From: Muricoccus pecuniae
GTDB taxonomy: Bacteria > Pseudomonadota > Alphaproteobacteria > Acetobacterales > Acetobacteraceae
Direction: 5' to 3'
DNA: 64,000 nucleotides
Assembly: GCF_014199205.1 (NCBI RefSeq)
Contig: NZ_JACIJD010000014.1
Coordinates: forward strand, 1 to 64,000
This document shows, piece by piece, positions 42,319 through 50,940 of this stretch. The position numbers and the translations under genes are program-made. The notes under the pieces were generated by a model. The model was given only the letters and a program-made list of their open reading frames with translations. It was not told the DNA's origin and made no database searches. Each line of letters opens with the position of its first letter. Position 1 is the first letter of the stretch.

Positions 42319-44013
42319 TCACATTCCGCCGATGTAGTTCGGCCCGCCACCGCCCTCGGGCGTGCGCCAGTCGATGTTCTGGGTAGGGTCCTTGATGTCG
42401 CAGGTCTTGCAGTGCACGCAGTTCTGCGCGTTGATCACGAGCTTCACCGCCGCATCGCCCGCTTCCACCGATGCGCCCTCACCGGTGGCCTCGGGGTCCG
42501 GCGTGCCGCGTAGCTCGCGCTCCGCTTCCGGCCCGACGGCCTCGTAGACGGCGGCGGGGCAGTAGCGGCTCTCGGGGCTGCGGAACTGGTCCCAGTTCAC
42601 GCCCTTCCAGCGGCCGGGATCCCTCAGCACGAGATGCGCGGGCTGGTTCTCCTCGTGATTCGTGTTCGAGAGGAACACGGAGGAGAGCCGGTCGAAGGTG
42701 AGCACGCCGTCGGGCTTGGGGTAGCTGATGCGCTTGCTCCCCGCGGCCGGCTTCAGCGTCTCGTGGTCGGCATGGTGCACCCAGGTCCAGGGCGCCTTGC
42801 CGCGGAAGACATAGGTGTCGAGCGCTGCCGCCGCCATGCCGCCCCAGAAGCCGTACTTCGAGAAGCCCGGGCGGATGTTGCGCACGCTGTGAAGCTCGTC
42901 CCAGACCCAGGACTTGCGGATGGCCTCGGGGTAGGTCTCCAGCACCTCTGGCCGCGTGTCCTGCGCCAGCGCGGCGCCGATAGCCTCGGCCGCCACCATG
43001 CCGCTCTTCATCGCGGTATGGGTGCCCTTGATCTTCGGCACGTTGAGGAAGCCCGCCGTGTCGCCCACCAGCATGCCGCCGGGGAAGACCAGGCGCGGCA
43101 CCGACTGCGCGCCGCCCTCGTTCAGCGCGCGCGCGCCGTAGGCGATGCGCTTGCCGCCCTCCAGGATCTTGCGGACCTCCGGATGCGTCTTGAAGCGCTG
43201 GAACTCGTCGAAGGGCGAGAGCCAGGGATTCCTGTAGTCCAGCCCGACCACGAAGCCGATGGAGACGAGGTTCTCGCCGAGCATGTAGAGCCAGGAGCCG
43301 CCATACACGTCGGAGGGCAGCGGCCAGCCCGTGGAGTGCCACACGAAGCCGGGCGTGTGCTTCTCCTTCGGGATCTCCCACAGCTCCTTCATGCCGAGGC
43401 CGAAGGTCTGCGGCTGGCAGTCGCGGCGGAGGTCGTACATCTCGAAGAGGCGCTTGGTCAGCGATCCCCGGCAGCCCTCGGCGAAGACCGTGTAGGTCGC
43501 GCGGAGCTCCATGCCGGGCTGGAAGTCCGGCCCCTCCTCGCCCTCCCGGGTGATGCCCATCACCCCGGCGACGACGCCCTTCACCACCCCGTCCTCGATC
43601 ACGAGGTCGGAGGCGGCGAAGCCGGGATAGATCTCGATGCCCATCGCCTCGGCGCGGGCGCCGAGCCAGCGGCAGACATTCCCGAGCGAGACGACGTAGT
43701 TACCGTGGTTGTCCATGCTCGGCGGCGTCGGCAGCTTGATCGCTCGCTTCTCCGTGAGGATCACGAAGCGGTCGTCGCCGCAGGGCGTCATCAGCGCCGG
43801 CGGGTCATCGCGCCAGTCCGGGAACAGCTCGTCGAGCGCGCGCGGCTCGAGCACCGCGCCGGAGAGGGTATGGGCGCCGATCTCCGAACCCTTCTCGACG
43901 AGGCAGACGGTGGCATCGGGTGAAACCTGTTTCAGCCGGATCGCGGCCGCCAGGCCGGCGGGGCCGCCGCCCACCACCAGCACGTCGAACTCCATGCTCT
44001 CGCGTTCGGACAC
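42319..44013 (-). CDS. Electron transfer flavoprotein-ubiquinone oxidoreductase
   Basis: A 564-aa inner-membrane-associated flavoprotein moving electrons from electron transfer flavoprotein to ubiquinone, the outlet for fatty-acid and amino-acid dehydrogenases. GGGPAGLAAAIRLK is the FAD loop near the N-terminus. The C-terminal 4Fe-4S site is CPAAVYE plus NCVHCKTCDIKDPTQNIDW. The GTG at 44013 (MSERESMEFDVL) is preferred because AGGAGGAG precedes it by 7 nt; the longer frame adds eight unlikely residues. Full length. No etfAB genes are in the window. It is divergent from the uracil-DNA glycosylase. Confidence 0.96.
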   Translation of the reverse strand: MSERESMEFDVLVVGGGPAGLAAAIRLKQVSPDATVCLVEKGSEIGAHTLSGAVLEPRALDELFPDWRDDPPALMTPCGDDRFVILTEKRAIKLPTPPSMDNHGNYVVSLGNVCRWLGARAEAMGIEIYPGFAASDLVIEDGVVKGVVAGVMGITREGEEGPDFQPGMELRATYTVFAEGCRGSLTKRLFEMYDLRRDCQPQTFGLGMKELWEIPKEKHTPGFVWHSTGWPLPSDVYGGSWLYMLGENLVSIGFVVGLDYRNPWLSPFDEFQRFKTHPEVRKILEGGKRIAYGARALNEGGAQSVPRLVFPGGMLVGDTAGFLNVPKIKGTHTAMKSGMVAAEAIGAALAQDTRPEVLETYPEAIRKSWVWDELHSVRNIRPGFSKYGFWGGMAAAALDTYVFRGKAPWTWVHHADHETLKPAAGSKRISYPKPDGVLTFDRLSSVFLSNTNHEENQPAHLVLRDPGRWKGVNWDQFRSPESRYCPAAVYEAVGPEAERELRGTPDPEATGEGASVEAGDAAVKLVINAQNCVHCKTCDIKDPTQNIDWRTPEGGGGPNYIGGM

Positions 44014-44123
44014 GGGCTCTCCTCCTGATCTGGTCACGCATGTAGCCCCGCCTTACCCCTTGCGTAACCCTCGATCCGCGCGGGCCATTGCGCGATCCCC
44101 TCTCTGGGCGCGATACCCCGGGG

Positions 44124-44951
44124 ATGGAGCCCGACGAGGCCGAGACGGCGGCCCTTCTCGCCGCGCTGGAACTGCAGATCGCCTGGGGCGCCGACGAGGC
44201 GCTGGACGAGGCGCCGCTCGACCGTACCCGCCCGTCCCCCGAGGCATTGCCGGCCGCCCGGCCTGTCGCTCCGGCCGCGCGCCAGCCGGCCCCGCGCCCC
44301 TCCGCCCCGGCGCTCACCCCCGCCGCCGCCTTCGCCCCGGTGACTGCCCGGGCGGGGGAGCTGGCCGCGGGCGCCGACAGCATCGAGGCCCTGAGCGCGG
44401 CCCTGGCCGCGCTCGACCATCCCCTGCGGGAGACGGCGGGCAATCTCGTCCTGTCCGACGGCGTTCCCGAATCCGGCCTCGTCCTGATCGGGGAGGCGCC
44501 GGGGGCCGACGAGGACCGGCAGGGCAAGCCCTTCGTCGGCGTCTCCGGCCGGCTGCTGGACCGGATGCTCGCCAGCATCGGGGTCGAGCGCGCCCGCAAC
44601 GCCTATCTCACCAATATCCTGCCCTGGCGGCCGCCGGGGAACCGCACGCCGACGGATGCGGAGATGTCGCTCTTCACCCCCTTCGTGCTGCGCCACCTCG
44701 CCCTCCTGCGCCCGCGCCACGTCGTGCTGCTCGGCGGCACGGCGGCCAAGGCGCTGCTGCGCCGGAACGAGGGCATCACGCGGCTTCGCGGGCGCTGGCA
44801 CTCCCTGGAGGTGCCCGGCCTCGGGACCGTCCCGGCCCTGGCCACGCTCCACCCGGCCTATCTGCTGCGCCAGCCCGCGGGAAAGCGCGACGCCTGGACC
44901 GATCTGCGGCTGCTCCGGCGCGCGCTGGACGGCCCGGCCGAGGCCCCCTGA
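44124..44951 (+). CDS. Type-4-like uracil-DNA glycosylase without cysteines
   Basis: A 275-aa base-excision enzyme. The first 95 residues are Ala/Pro-rich linker; the catalytic domain then shows [20 protein letters not shown] (active-site motif), [27 protein letters not shown] and ATLHPAYLL (the HPS/HPA motif). Family-4 enzymes of thermophiles bind a 4Fe-4S cluster through four cysteines; here no cysteine occurs in the whole protein (for example WRPPGNR replaces CRPPNNR). It therefore belongs to a cluster-free variant. The ATG at 44124 gives a start after a GGGG site. Expected role: removal of uracil from DNA. Confidence 0.88.
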   Translation: MEPDEAETAALLAALELQIAWGADEALDEAPLDRTRPSPEALPAARPVAPAARQPAPRPSAPALTPAAAFAPVTARAGELAAGADSIEALSAALAALDHPLRETAGNLVLSDGVPESGLVLIGEAPGADEDRQGKPFVGVSGRLLDRMLASIGVERARNAYLTNILPWRPPGNRTPTDAEMSLFTPFVLRHLALLRPRHVVLLGGTAAKALLRRNEGITRLRGRWHSLEVPGLGTVPALATLHPAYLLRQPAGKRDAWTDLRLLRRALDGPAEAP

Positions 44952-44958
44952 CCGGAAC

Positions 44959-44977
44959 GTGAAGGCCCTGTGAAGGC
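44959..44977 (+). repeat. Direct repeat GTGAAGGC spaced one helical turn
   Basis: GTGAAGGC occurs at 44959-44966 and 44970-44977, 11 bp apart start to start, in the 113-bp gap upstream of the lytic transglycosylase and next to an AT-rich run (44980-44995). Such spacing is used by OmpR/PhoB-type regulators. The stop of the glycosylase is only 8 bp before it. Confidence 0.3.
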
Positions 44978-45064
44978 TAAGTTATTGTTTTTCTCTCCCG
45001 GCGCGCCTGCCTCGCGCGAGGGTTGCTTGCTCTCCCCCGGCAGCTTCCCTAACCGTCCCCGCCC

Positions 45065-47218
45065 ATGCGAGCTTCCCCCCCCGGGCTCGATCGCCGTCCC
45101 CCCCGGCGAGCGCGCACGGTTCGGATAGCCCTGGCGCTGGCCCTCGCCCTCTGCGGGGCAACCGCGCAGGCTGCTCCGCACCGAGCGTCGGAGAGCACAT
45201 TCCGCCGCGACCATGGCCCGCAGCGCGACGCAGGCCGCTCGTCCCGTGCCGTCGTCACCCGTGCGGAGACGCCGCGCGCCTCCTCGCGCGCGCCCGCGCG
45301 CGAGCCCAAGCGCGCGATCCTGCGGGAGGCACCCCGCCGTGCTTCGGGCCGGGCCGCGCCGGTGCGGGTCGCGCGCCAGGCGCGCAAGACCCCTCCGGCG
45401 CGGATCGAGCCCCACGCGCCCGAGCCGGTCTCGCTGCTGCGCCGGCCGTCGAACCGCCTGGAGGAGATGCAGACGCCGCAGGAGATCGCCCTCTCCTTCG
45501 CGCGCACGCCCCTGGCCGGCATCGCCGCGCCCGCCGCGCAGGGCCTGCCCCAGCCCCTCGCCCCGTCCGAGGCCGCCCGTCTCCGCCGCATCTTCGAGCT
45601 GCAGGCGCGGGGCGAGATGTCCCAGGCCATGCGGGAGGCCGAGCGGCTGGACGACCGCCGGCTGATCGGCCACGTCCTCGCCGACCGCTGGCGCACGGGC
45701 GGGGTGGAGCCGAGCACTGCCGAGCTCCAGGCCTGGCTGTCGGACCACGCCGACCATCCCGACGCACCCCGGCTGCACGCGATGCTGGCCCGGCGGCTGC
45801 CGCGGGGCGTCACTCCGCCCCCGCTGCCCACCGATCCCGCGGCGGAGGAGGTTCCCCAGCCCGGCCAGGAGATCCCGCCCGAGGAGCGCGAGCCCGCCGC
45901 CGCGGCCCGCCCCCTGGTCCGCAATCCCGCGCTCGACCGCACGGTGCGCGACATGGCCGCCCGCGGCGACGTGAACGACGCGCTGCGCTACATCGCCTCC
46001 ACGCGCGGCATGACGCCGCCCTACGCCGCCGCCCTGCAGACCGAGGTCGCGCTCGCCCTCTTCACCTCCGGCCGCGACGAGGACGCCTTCCGCGTGGCCT
46101 CCCGGGCGGCGCGCAGCCCCGCCGCCCCGGCCCAGGCGGCCTTCCTCGCCGGGCTGTCGGCCTGGGGCCTCGGCCAGTACGAGACGGCGCTGCCCTTCTT
46201 CGAGTCGGCGGCGCGCAGCGAGGCGGCCCCGGCCGTGACCCGCGCGGCGGCGGCGTTCTGGACTGCTCGCGCGGCCGTCCGCGCCCGCCGTCCGCAGGGC
46301 TATGTTCCCTGGATGCTCCAGGCGGCGCAGGAGCCGCGCACCTTCTACGGCCTCGTCGCCCGGCGTGCCCTGGGCCTGCCGCCCGGCTTCGCCTGGGAGG
46401 GCGAGGTGGCGGGCGAGGCCGAGCGCGCCGCCCTGTCCGAGACGGCCGGGGGTTGGCGCGCCCTCGCCCTCATCCAGATCGGCCAGAAGGCGCGGGCCGA
46501 GGCGGAGCTGCGTCGCCTCTGGTCGGTGGCCGGCGGCAATCCGAGCCTTGCCCGCGCCATGCTCGCCGCCGCCACCTCGGCCGGGATGACGGAGCTGGCG
46601 ACCATGCTGGCCTCCCAGGCCCAGGCCGCCGATGGCCGCCCGCGCGACTACGCCCGCTTCCCCGTGCCCCGGCTGGAGCCGCAGGGCGGCTGGCGCGCGG
46701 ACCCGGCCCTCGTCTACGGGCTGGCCCGCCAGGAATCGAACTTCGACCCCGATGCGCTCTCCCCCGCCGGGGCGCGAGGGCTGATGCAGGTCATGCCCTC
46801 CACCGCGGCCTTCATCACCGGCGACGCGAACCTGCGCGAGGGCGGCCAGCGCCGGCTGCACGACCCCGGCTTCAGCCTGGAGCTGGGCCAGCGCTACCTG
46901 CTTCACCTCTCCGGCCAGGAGAACGTGAAGGGCGACCTCATCCGCCTGCTGGCGGCCTACAATGCCGGCCCGGGCAACCTGTCCCGCTGGATGCCAGCGA
47001 ACGGGCACCGGGAGGACCCCTTCCTCTTCATCGAGAGCATCCCCTTCAACGAGACCCGCGCCTATGTGCAGCGCGTGCTCGCCTATTCCTGGATCTATGC
47101 CAGCCGCCTCGGCCTGCCATCGCCGAGCCTCGACGCGCTGGCCGCCGGCAACGCGCCGCGCTTTCTCGGGGTGGATGAGCTGGCCCGGCTCGTGGCCCGG
47201 AACCGCGGGGCGCGATAG
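45065..47218 (+). CDS. Soluble lytic murein transglycosylase (SLT)
   Basis: A 717-aa periplasmic enzyme cleaving peptidoglycan glycosidic bonds with anhydromuramic-acid formation. A basic N-terminus leads into ALALALALCGATAQA (signal peptide, cleavage near residue 36). An Arg/Ala/Pro-rich linker and a long alpha-helical superhelix (about 130-530) follow. The SLT domain starts near 545: LARQESNFDPDALS with the catalytic Glu, SPAGARGLMQVMPSTA and LLAAYNAGPGNLSRW. This is the Slt70 layout. A possible regulatory direct repeat lies upstream. It lies head-to-tail with the glycosylase but with a normal promoter-sized gap. Confidence 0.93.
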   Translation: MRASPPGLDRRPPRRARTVRIALALALALCGATAQAAPHRASESTFRRDHGPQRDAGRSSRAVVTRAETPRASSRAPAREPKRAILREAPRRASGRAAPVRVARQARKTPPARIEPHAPEPVSLLRRPSNRLEEMQTPQEIALSFARTPLAGIAAPAAQGLPQPLAPSEAARLRRIFELQARGEMSQAMREAERLDDRRLIGHVLADRWRTGGVEPSTAELQAWLSDHADHPDAPRLHAMLARRLPRGVTPPPLPTDPAAEEVPQPGQEIPPEEREPAAAARPLVRNPALDRTVRDMAARGDVNDALRYIASTRGMTPPYAAALQTEVALALFTSGRDEDAFRVASRAARSPAAPAQAAFLAGLSAWGLGQYETALPFFESAARSEAAPAVTRAAAAFWTARAAVRARRPQGYVPWMLQAAQEPRTFYGLVARRALGLPPGFAWEGEVAGEAERAALSETAGGWRALALIQIGQKARAEAELRRLWSVAGGNPSLARAMLAAATSAGMTELATMLASQAQAADGRPRDYARFPVPRLEPQGGWRADPALVYGLARQESNFDPDALSPAGARGLMQVMPSTAAFITGDANLREGGQRRLHDPGFSLELGQRYLLHLSGQENVKGDLIRLLAAYNAGPGNLSRWMPANGHREDPFLFIESIPFNETRAYVQRVLAYSWIYASRLGLPSPSLDALAAGNAPRFLGVDELARLVARNRGAR

Positions 47219-47613
47219 GCGCGGGCAGGCTTCGCCGGGGCCGGCCAGCCACGCGCATGTGTGCGGAAAGGCCGGCACGCACGGGTTGGAAGAGCGTCGC
47301 CGACCTGCAATTTATCGCATGTGATTCCAGGGTTCGACGTGTGGCGGCAGGCATGGGGGCAACGGCACGGCCGGGGCGGCCCCATCCATTCGGGCGAGGA
47401 GGAGGCACTCCGCCCGGCAGCGTCCGTCGTTGCGGGGCGAAGCGCGGAAACCCGCGCTCCCCGTAGCCCTTCTCTCTGCGTGATCCACCATGCCCGCCCG
47501 CAAGCCCGTTGTCCCCGTAGGTCCATCCCGGGGCGGACGGTGCAGTCGTTGCTATTCCTGGCCGTGGTGGCCGAGGATTCGTCCGTTGGGGGCAGCGGGG
47601 TGCGCCGTCCCGA
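47219..47613. other. 395-bp non-coding gap before the phytochrome gene
   Basis: No convincing gene: the open frames here are short and read like out-of-frame GC-rich DNA. One less GC-rich patch (47306-47330, CAATTTATCGCATGTGATT) could hold the promoter of the phytochrome operon. TTGGAA at 47286-47291 with TTTATC at 47311-47316 is a weak candidate with a 19-bp spacer. No hairpin, repeat or tRNA is recognised. Confidence 0.5.
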
Positions 47614-50376
47614 ATGAGCGTCTCCCTCCGTCCCGCCCGCCTGCGCGGCCTGGCGGCCCAGCCCATGGTGCCGCCGGAGCCCGACCGGGCCGATACGCTC
47701 TGCGCGCAGGAGCCGATCCACATCCCCGGCGCCATCCAGCCGCACGGGGTGCTGCTGGTGGCGGACCCCTCGCGCAACCTCGTGATCCGCGCGGCCAGCG
47801 AGAATGCGGGCCTGCTCGCCGAGGGGCTTCCCTCCAACACCCTGCTCGGCCTTCCCGTGGCGGACGTGCTCGGCGAGGAGTTCGCGAAGGCCTTGGGCGA
47901 GCTCGCCGCGGCGGGGGAGCTGCGGGGAGAGACGCCCTGGGAAACCGGGCTGGACCTGCCCGGCGGCCCCTTCGAGGTGACCTCCCACACCCAGGACGGC
48001 ATGGTGCTCATCGAGCTGGAGCCCGTCGCCCCGAGGGACGAGGAGGAGGCGCTGGGCGCGGCGCGCGCCCTGCAACGGGCGATCGCGCGGCTGCGCGCTG
48101 CCGGAGGGCGGCTGGAAGAACTCGCCCGCGTGACGGTGGAGGGCATCCGCCATCTCACGGGCTATGAGCGCGTGCTGATCTACCGCTTCGACCAGGACTG
48201 GCACGGCCAGACCCTGGCCGAGGACAAGGTGGCCGATTGGGAGCAGTCGCTCGACGGGCTCCATTTCCCCGCCTCCGACATCCCCGCCCAGGCGCGCGAG
48301 CTCTACAGGCGCAGCCTCATCCGCTGGGTCCCGTCGCGGGACGCCGCCCCCGTGCCGCTGCACAAGGACCCTTCCTGGGAGGTGCCGGAGATGCCGGAGA
48401 GGCCCATCGACCTCTCCTTCACCCGCCTCCGCAGCCTCTCGCCCGTCCACCTCCAGTACCACCGCAACATGGGCGTGGACGGGTCCATGTCCCTCTCGAT
48501 CCTGCACGAGGGGCAGCTCTGGGGACTGATGGTCTGCCACCACCGCCGCCCGCACCGCCCCTCCCCGGGGCAGCGCGCCGCGGCGACCGCGCTGACGGAC
48601 GCCTTCGCCCTGCGCGTGGGCGGCGCGGAGCAGCACGGGGTGGAGGAGGCCCGGCGGGCGGACATGAACCGCCTGGCGGAGCTGACGGCCCATATGGCGG
48701 AGGCGGATGACGTCACCTCCGCCCTCACGGCCGGGGCGGTCACGATCGCCTCCTTCTTCGGATGCCGCGGCGCCGCGCTGCTGCGGGGCGCGACGGTCGA
48801 GCGCCTGGGCGAGGCGCCGCCGGCACCGGACCTGCTGCGCCTGGCCAACTGGCTGCGCGACCGGGGCGGGGAGGACATCTTCCACTCCGACCGAATGAGC
48901 GCCGACTTTCCGGACTGGGCGCAGCACGCCACCCTCGCCAGCGGCGTGCTGGCCGTGTTCCTGACCGTCGACCGCACGGACATGATCCTCTGGTTCCGGC
49001 CGGAGGAGCCGTATCTCGTGAGCTGGGGCGGCAACCCGCACAAGGCGATGGACCCGCAGGGCGGCTCCGTCCTGCCGCGCCAGTCCTTCGAGCGCTGGGT
49101 GGAGGAGCGGCACGGCCATTCCCGCCCCTGGGCGGGGTGGGAGCTGGAGATCGCGGCGACGCTCCGCCACGCCATCACCGAGGTAATCATCCGCAGCCTC
49201 GGCCGCATCGCGGAGCTGAACGAGCGGCTGCGGCAGAGCCAGAAGATGGAGGCGGTCGGCCAGCTCACCGGCGGCATCGCGCACGACTTCAACAACCTGC
49301 TCGCCGGGATCGTCGGCAGCCTGGAGATGATGCGCAACCGCGTGGCGCAGGGCCGGGTGGGGGAGCTGGACCGCTATCTCGGCGCCGCCATGACCTCGGC
49401 GAACCGTGCGGCGGCGCTCACGCACCGGCTGCTCGCCTTCTCGCGCCGGCAGACGCTGGACCCGAAGCCGACCGACGTGAACCGCCTCGTCACCTCCATG
49501 GAGGAGCTGATCCGCCGCACGGTGGGGCCGGCCATTCATGTGGAAACCGTGATGTCGGGCGGGCTCTGGACGACGCTCTGCGACGCGAACCAGCTCGAGA
49601 ACGCGCTGCTCAACCTCGCCATCAACGCGCGCGACGCGATGCCAGACGGCGGGCGGCTGACGATCGAGGCGGTGAACGCCCGGCTGGACGACGCCTATGC
49701 CAGGCGCCACCACGAGGTGACGGCGGGGCAGTACGTCGCCGTCTCCGTCACGGATACGGGCACGGGCATGCCGCCCGAGGTGGTGGCCCGCGCCTTCGAC
49801 CCCTTCTTCACCACCAAGCCGCTCGGCCAGGGCACCGGGCTCGGCCTCTCGATGGTCTACGGCTTCGCCAAGCAGTCGAACGGCTATGTCCGCATCTATT
49901 CCGAGGCGGGGCAGGGGACGACGGTGCGGCTCTACCTCCCGCGCTCGGTGGAGGCGGAGGGGGCCGATGCGGACGCTGCCCGCCCCACCCTCGACCAGGC
50001 CGCGCCCGAGGGCGGGACGGTGCTGGTGGTGGACGATGAGCCCGTGGTGCGGATGCTGGTCACGGAAGTCCTGCGCGATCTCGGCTACGGCGTGGTGGAG
50101 GCGAGCGACGGGCCGCAGGCACTCAAGGCCCTGGAGGCCATGCCGAAGATCGACCTGATGGTGACGGATGTGGGCCTGCCCGGCGGCATGAACGGCCGCC
50201 AGCTCGCCGATGCCGTGCGCGAGCGGCGCCCCGCGCTGAAGGTGCTGTTCATCACGGGCTATGCCGAGAACGCCGCCATCGGCAACGGCCTGCTGGCGCC
50301 GGGGATGCAGGTGATCACCAAGCCCTTCGCCATGGACGTGCTGGCGACTAAGGTCCGGTCCATGACCGAGGGATGA
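47614..50376 (+). CDS. bphP: Bacteriophytochrome hybrid histidine kinase with C-terminal receiver
   Basis: A 920-aa red/far-red photoreceptor. Cys30, in DTLCAQEPIHIPGAIQPHG, is the biliverdin-linking cysteine of the PAS domain. The GAF domain has FPASDIPAQAR (Asp222) and SPVHLQYHRNMG (conserved His279). The PHY domain shows WGGNP and the tongue motif LPRQSFERW around 488-495. The HWE-unlike HisKA box is GGIAHDFNN (His557), the ATPase N-box is NLAINARDAMPDGG and the G-box DTGTGMP. A receiver domain follows, with Asp807-Asp808, phosphoacceptor Asp852 and Lys903. The stop overlaps the heme oxygenase start, so pigment supply is coupled. Confidence 0.95.
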   Translation: MSVSLRPARLRGLAAQPMVPPEPDRADTLCAQEPIHIPGAIQPHGVLLVADPSRNLVIRAASENAGLLAEGLPSNTLLGLPVADVLGEEFAKALGELAAAGELRGETPWETGLDLPGGPFEVTSHTQDGMVLIELEPVAPRDEEEALGAARALQRAIARLRAAGGRLEELARVTVEGIRHLTGYERVLIYRFDQDWHGQTLAEDKVADWEQSLDGLHFPASDIPAQARELYRRSLIRWVPSRDAAPVPLHKDPSWEVPEMPERPIDLSFTRLRSLSPVHLQYHRNMGVDGSMSLSILHEGQLWGLMVCHHRRPHRPSPGQRAAATALTDAFALRVGGAEQHGVEEARRADMNRLAELTAHMAEADDVTSALTAGAVTIASFFGCRGAALLRGATVERLGEAPPAPDLLRLANWLRDRGGEDIFHSDRMSADFPDWAQHATLASGVLAVFLTVDRTDMILWFRPEEPYLVSWGGNPHKAMDPQGGSVLPRQSFERWVEERHGHSRPWAGWELEIAATLRHAITEVIIRSLGRIAELNERLRQSQKMEAVGQLTGGIAHDFNNLLAGIVGSLEMMRNRVAQGRVGELDRYLGAAMTSANRAAALTHRLLAFSRRQTLDPKPTDVNRLVTSMEELIRRTVGPAIHVETVMSGGLWTTLCDANQLENALLNLAINARDAMPDGGRLTIEAVNARLDDAYARRHHEVTAGQYVAVSVTDTGTGMPPEVVARAFDPFFTTKPLGQGTGLGLSMVYGFAKQSNGYVRIYSEAGQGTTVRLYLPRSVEAEGADADAARPTLDQAAPEGGTVLVVDDEPVVRMLVTEVLRDLGYGVVEASDGPQALKALEAMPKIDLMVTDVGLPGGMNGRQLADAVRERRPALKVLFITGYAENAAIGNGLLAPGMQVITKPFAMDVLATKVRSMTEG

Positions 50377-50927
50377 TGACCGCCGAAGCCTCCCTTCGCG
50401 ACACCCTCCGCGCCGGCACGCGGGCAGAGCACGACTGGCTGGAGAACGGGCTGCGCCTCGCCGGTCCCGGCCTCACCGCCGGCCGCTACCGCGAAGTGCT
50501 GGCGCGCTTCCACGGCTTCTGGGCGGGGTGGGAGCCGAGAGTGGCGGCGGAGTTGGGCGACGACGCCTTCCTGGCGCCCCGCCGCCGGCTGCACCTGCTG
50601 CGCGACGATCTCCGCGCGCTCGGCATCGCGCCCGAGGGCCTGCCTGTCTGCCCTCCGCCCCCGCTGCACGGCCGGGGCGAGGCGATGGGCTCGCTCTACG
50701 TCATGGAGGGATCCACCCTGGGCGGGCGGGTGATCCTGAAGGGGCTGGACCGCAGGGCGGTGCCGGAGGACGCCCGTTCCTACTTCGCCGGCCATGGCGA
50801 GGCGACGGGCGCCATGTGGCGGGGCTTCCTGGAGCGGCTGGAGGCGGAGCCCGACGCGGCCTCCGTCCTGCGCGGCGCGAAGGCGACCTTCGCGACGCTG
50901 GGCGACTGGATGCTCGCGCCGGGCTGA
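50373..50927 (+). CDS. bphO: Biliverdin-producing heme oxygenase
   Basis: A 184-aa enzyme opening heme to biliverdin, the chromophore of the phytochrome encoded just upstream. The proximal heme ligand is His20 in AEHDWLE; the distal helix shows MGSLYVMEGSTLGG. Length and motifs fit the BphO group that partners bacteriophytochromes. Start and phytochrome stop overlap by four bases (ATGA). In many bacteria the order is bphO then bphP; here it is bphP then bphO. The gene ends 13 bp before the convergent cellulase. Confidence 0.93.
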   Translation: MMTAEASLRDTLRAGTRAEHDWLENGLRLAGPGLTAGRYREVLARFHGFWAGWEPRVAAELGDDAFLAPRRRLHLLRDDLRALGIAPEGLPVCPPPPLHGRGEAMGSLYVMEGSTLGGRVILKGLDRRAVPEDARSYFAGHGEATGAMWRGFLERLEAEPDAASVLRGAKATFATLGDWMLAPG

Positions 50928-50940
50928 CCGCCGCCCGGGG

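Noticed and set aside
47219-47613. Small genes in the gap before the phytochrome
   Set aside because: The short frames lack ribosome sites, overlap one another on both strands and show no recognisable sequence.
47095-49713. Leftward open frame across the phytochrome gene
   Set aside because: Antisense to a gene whose domains are all intact; composition typical of a shadow frame.
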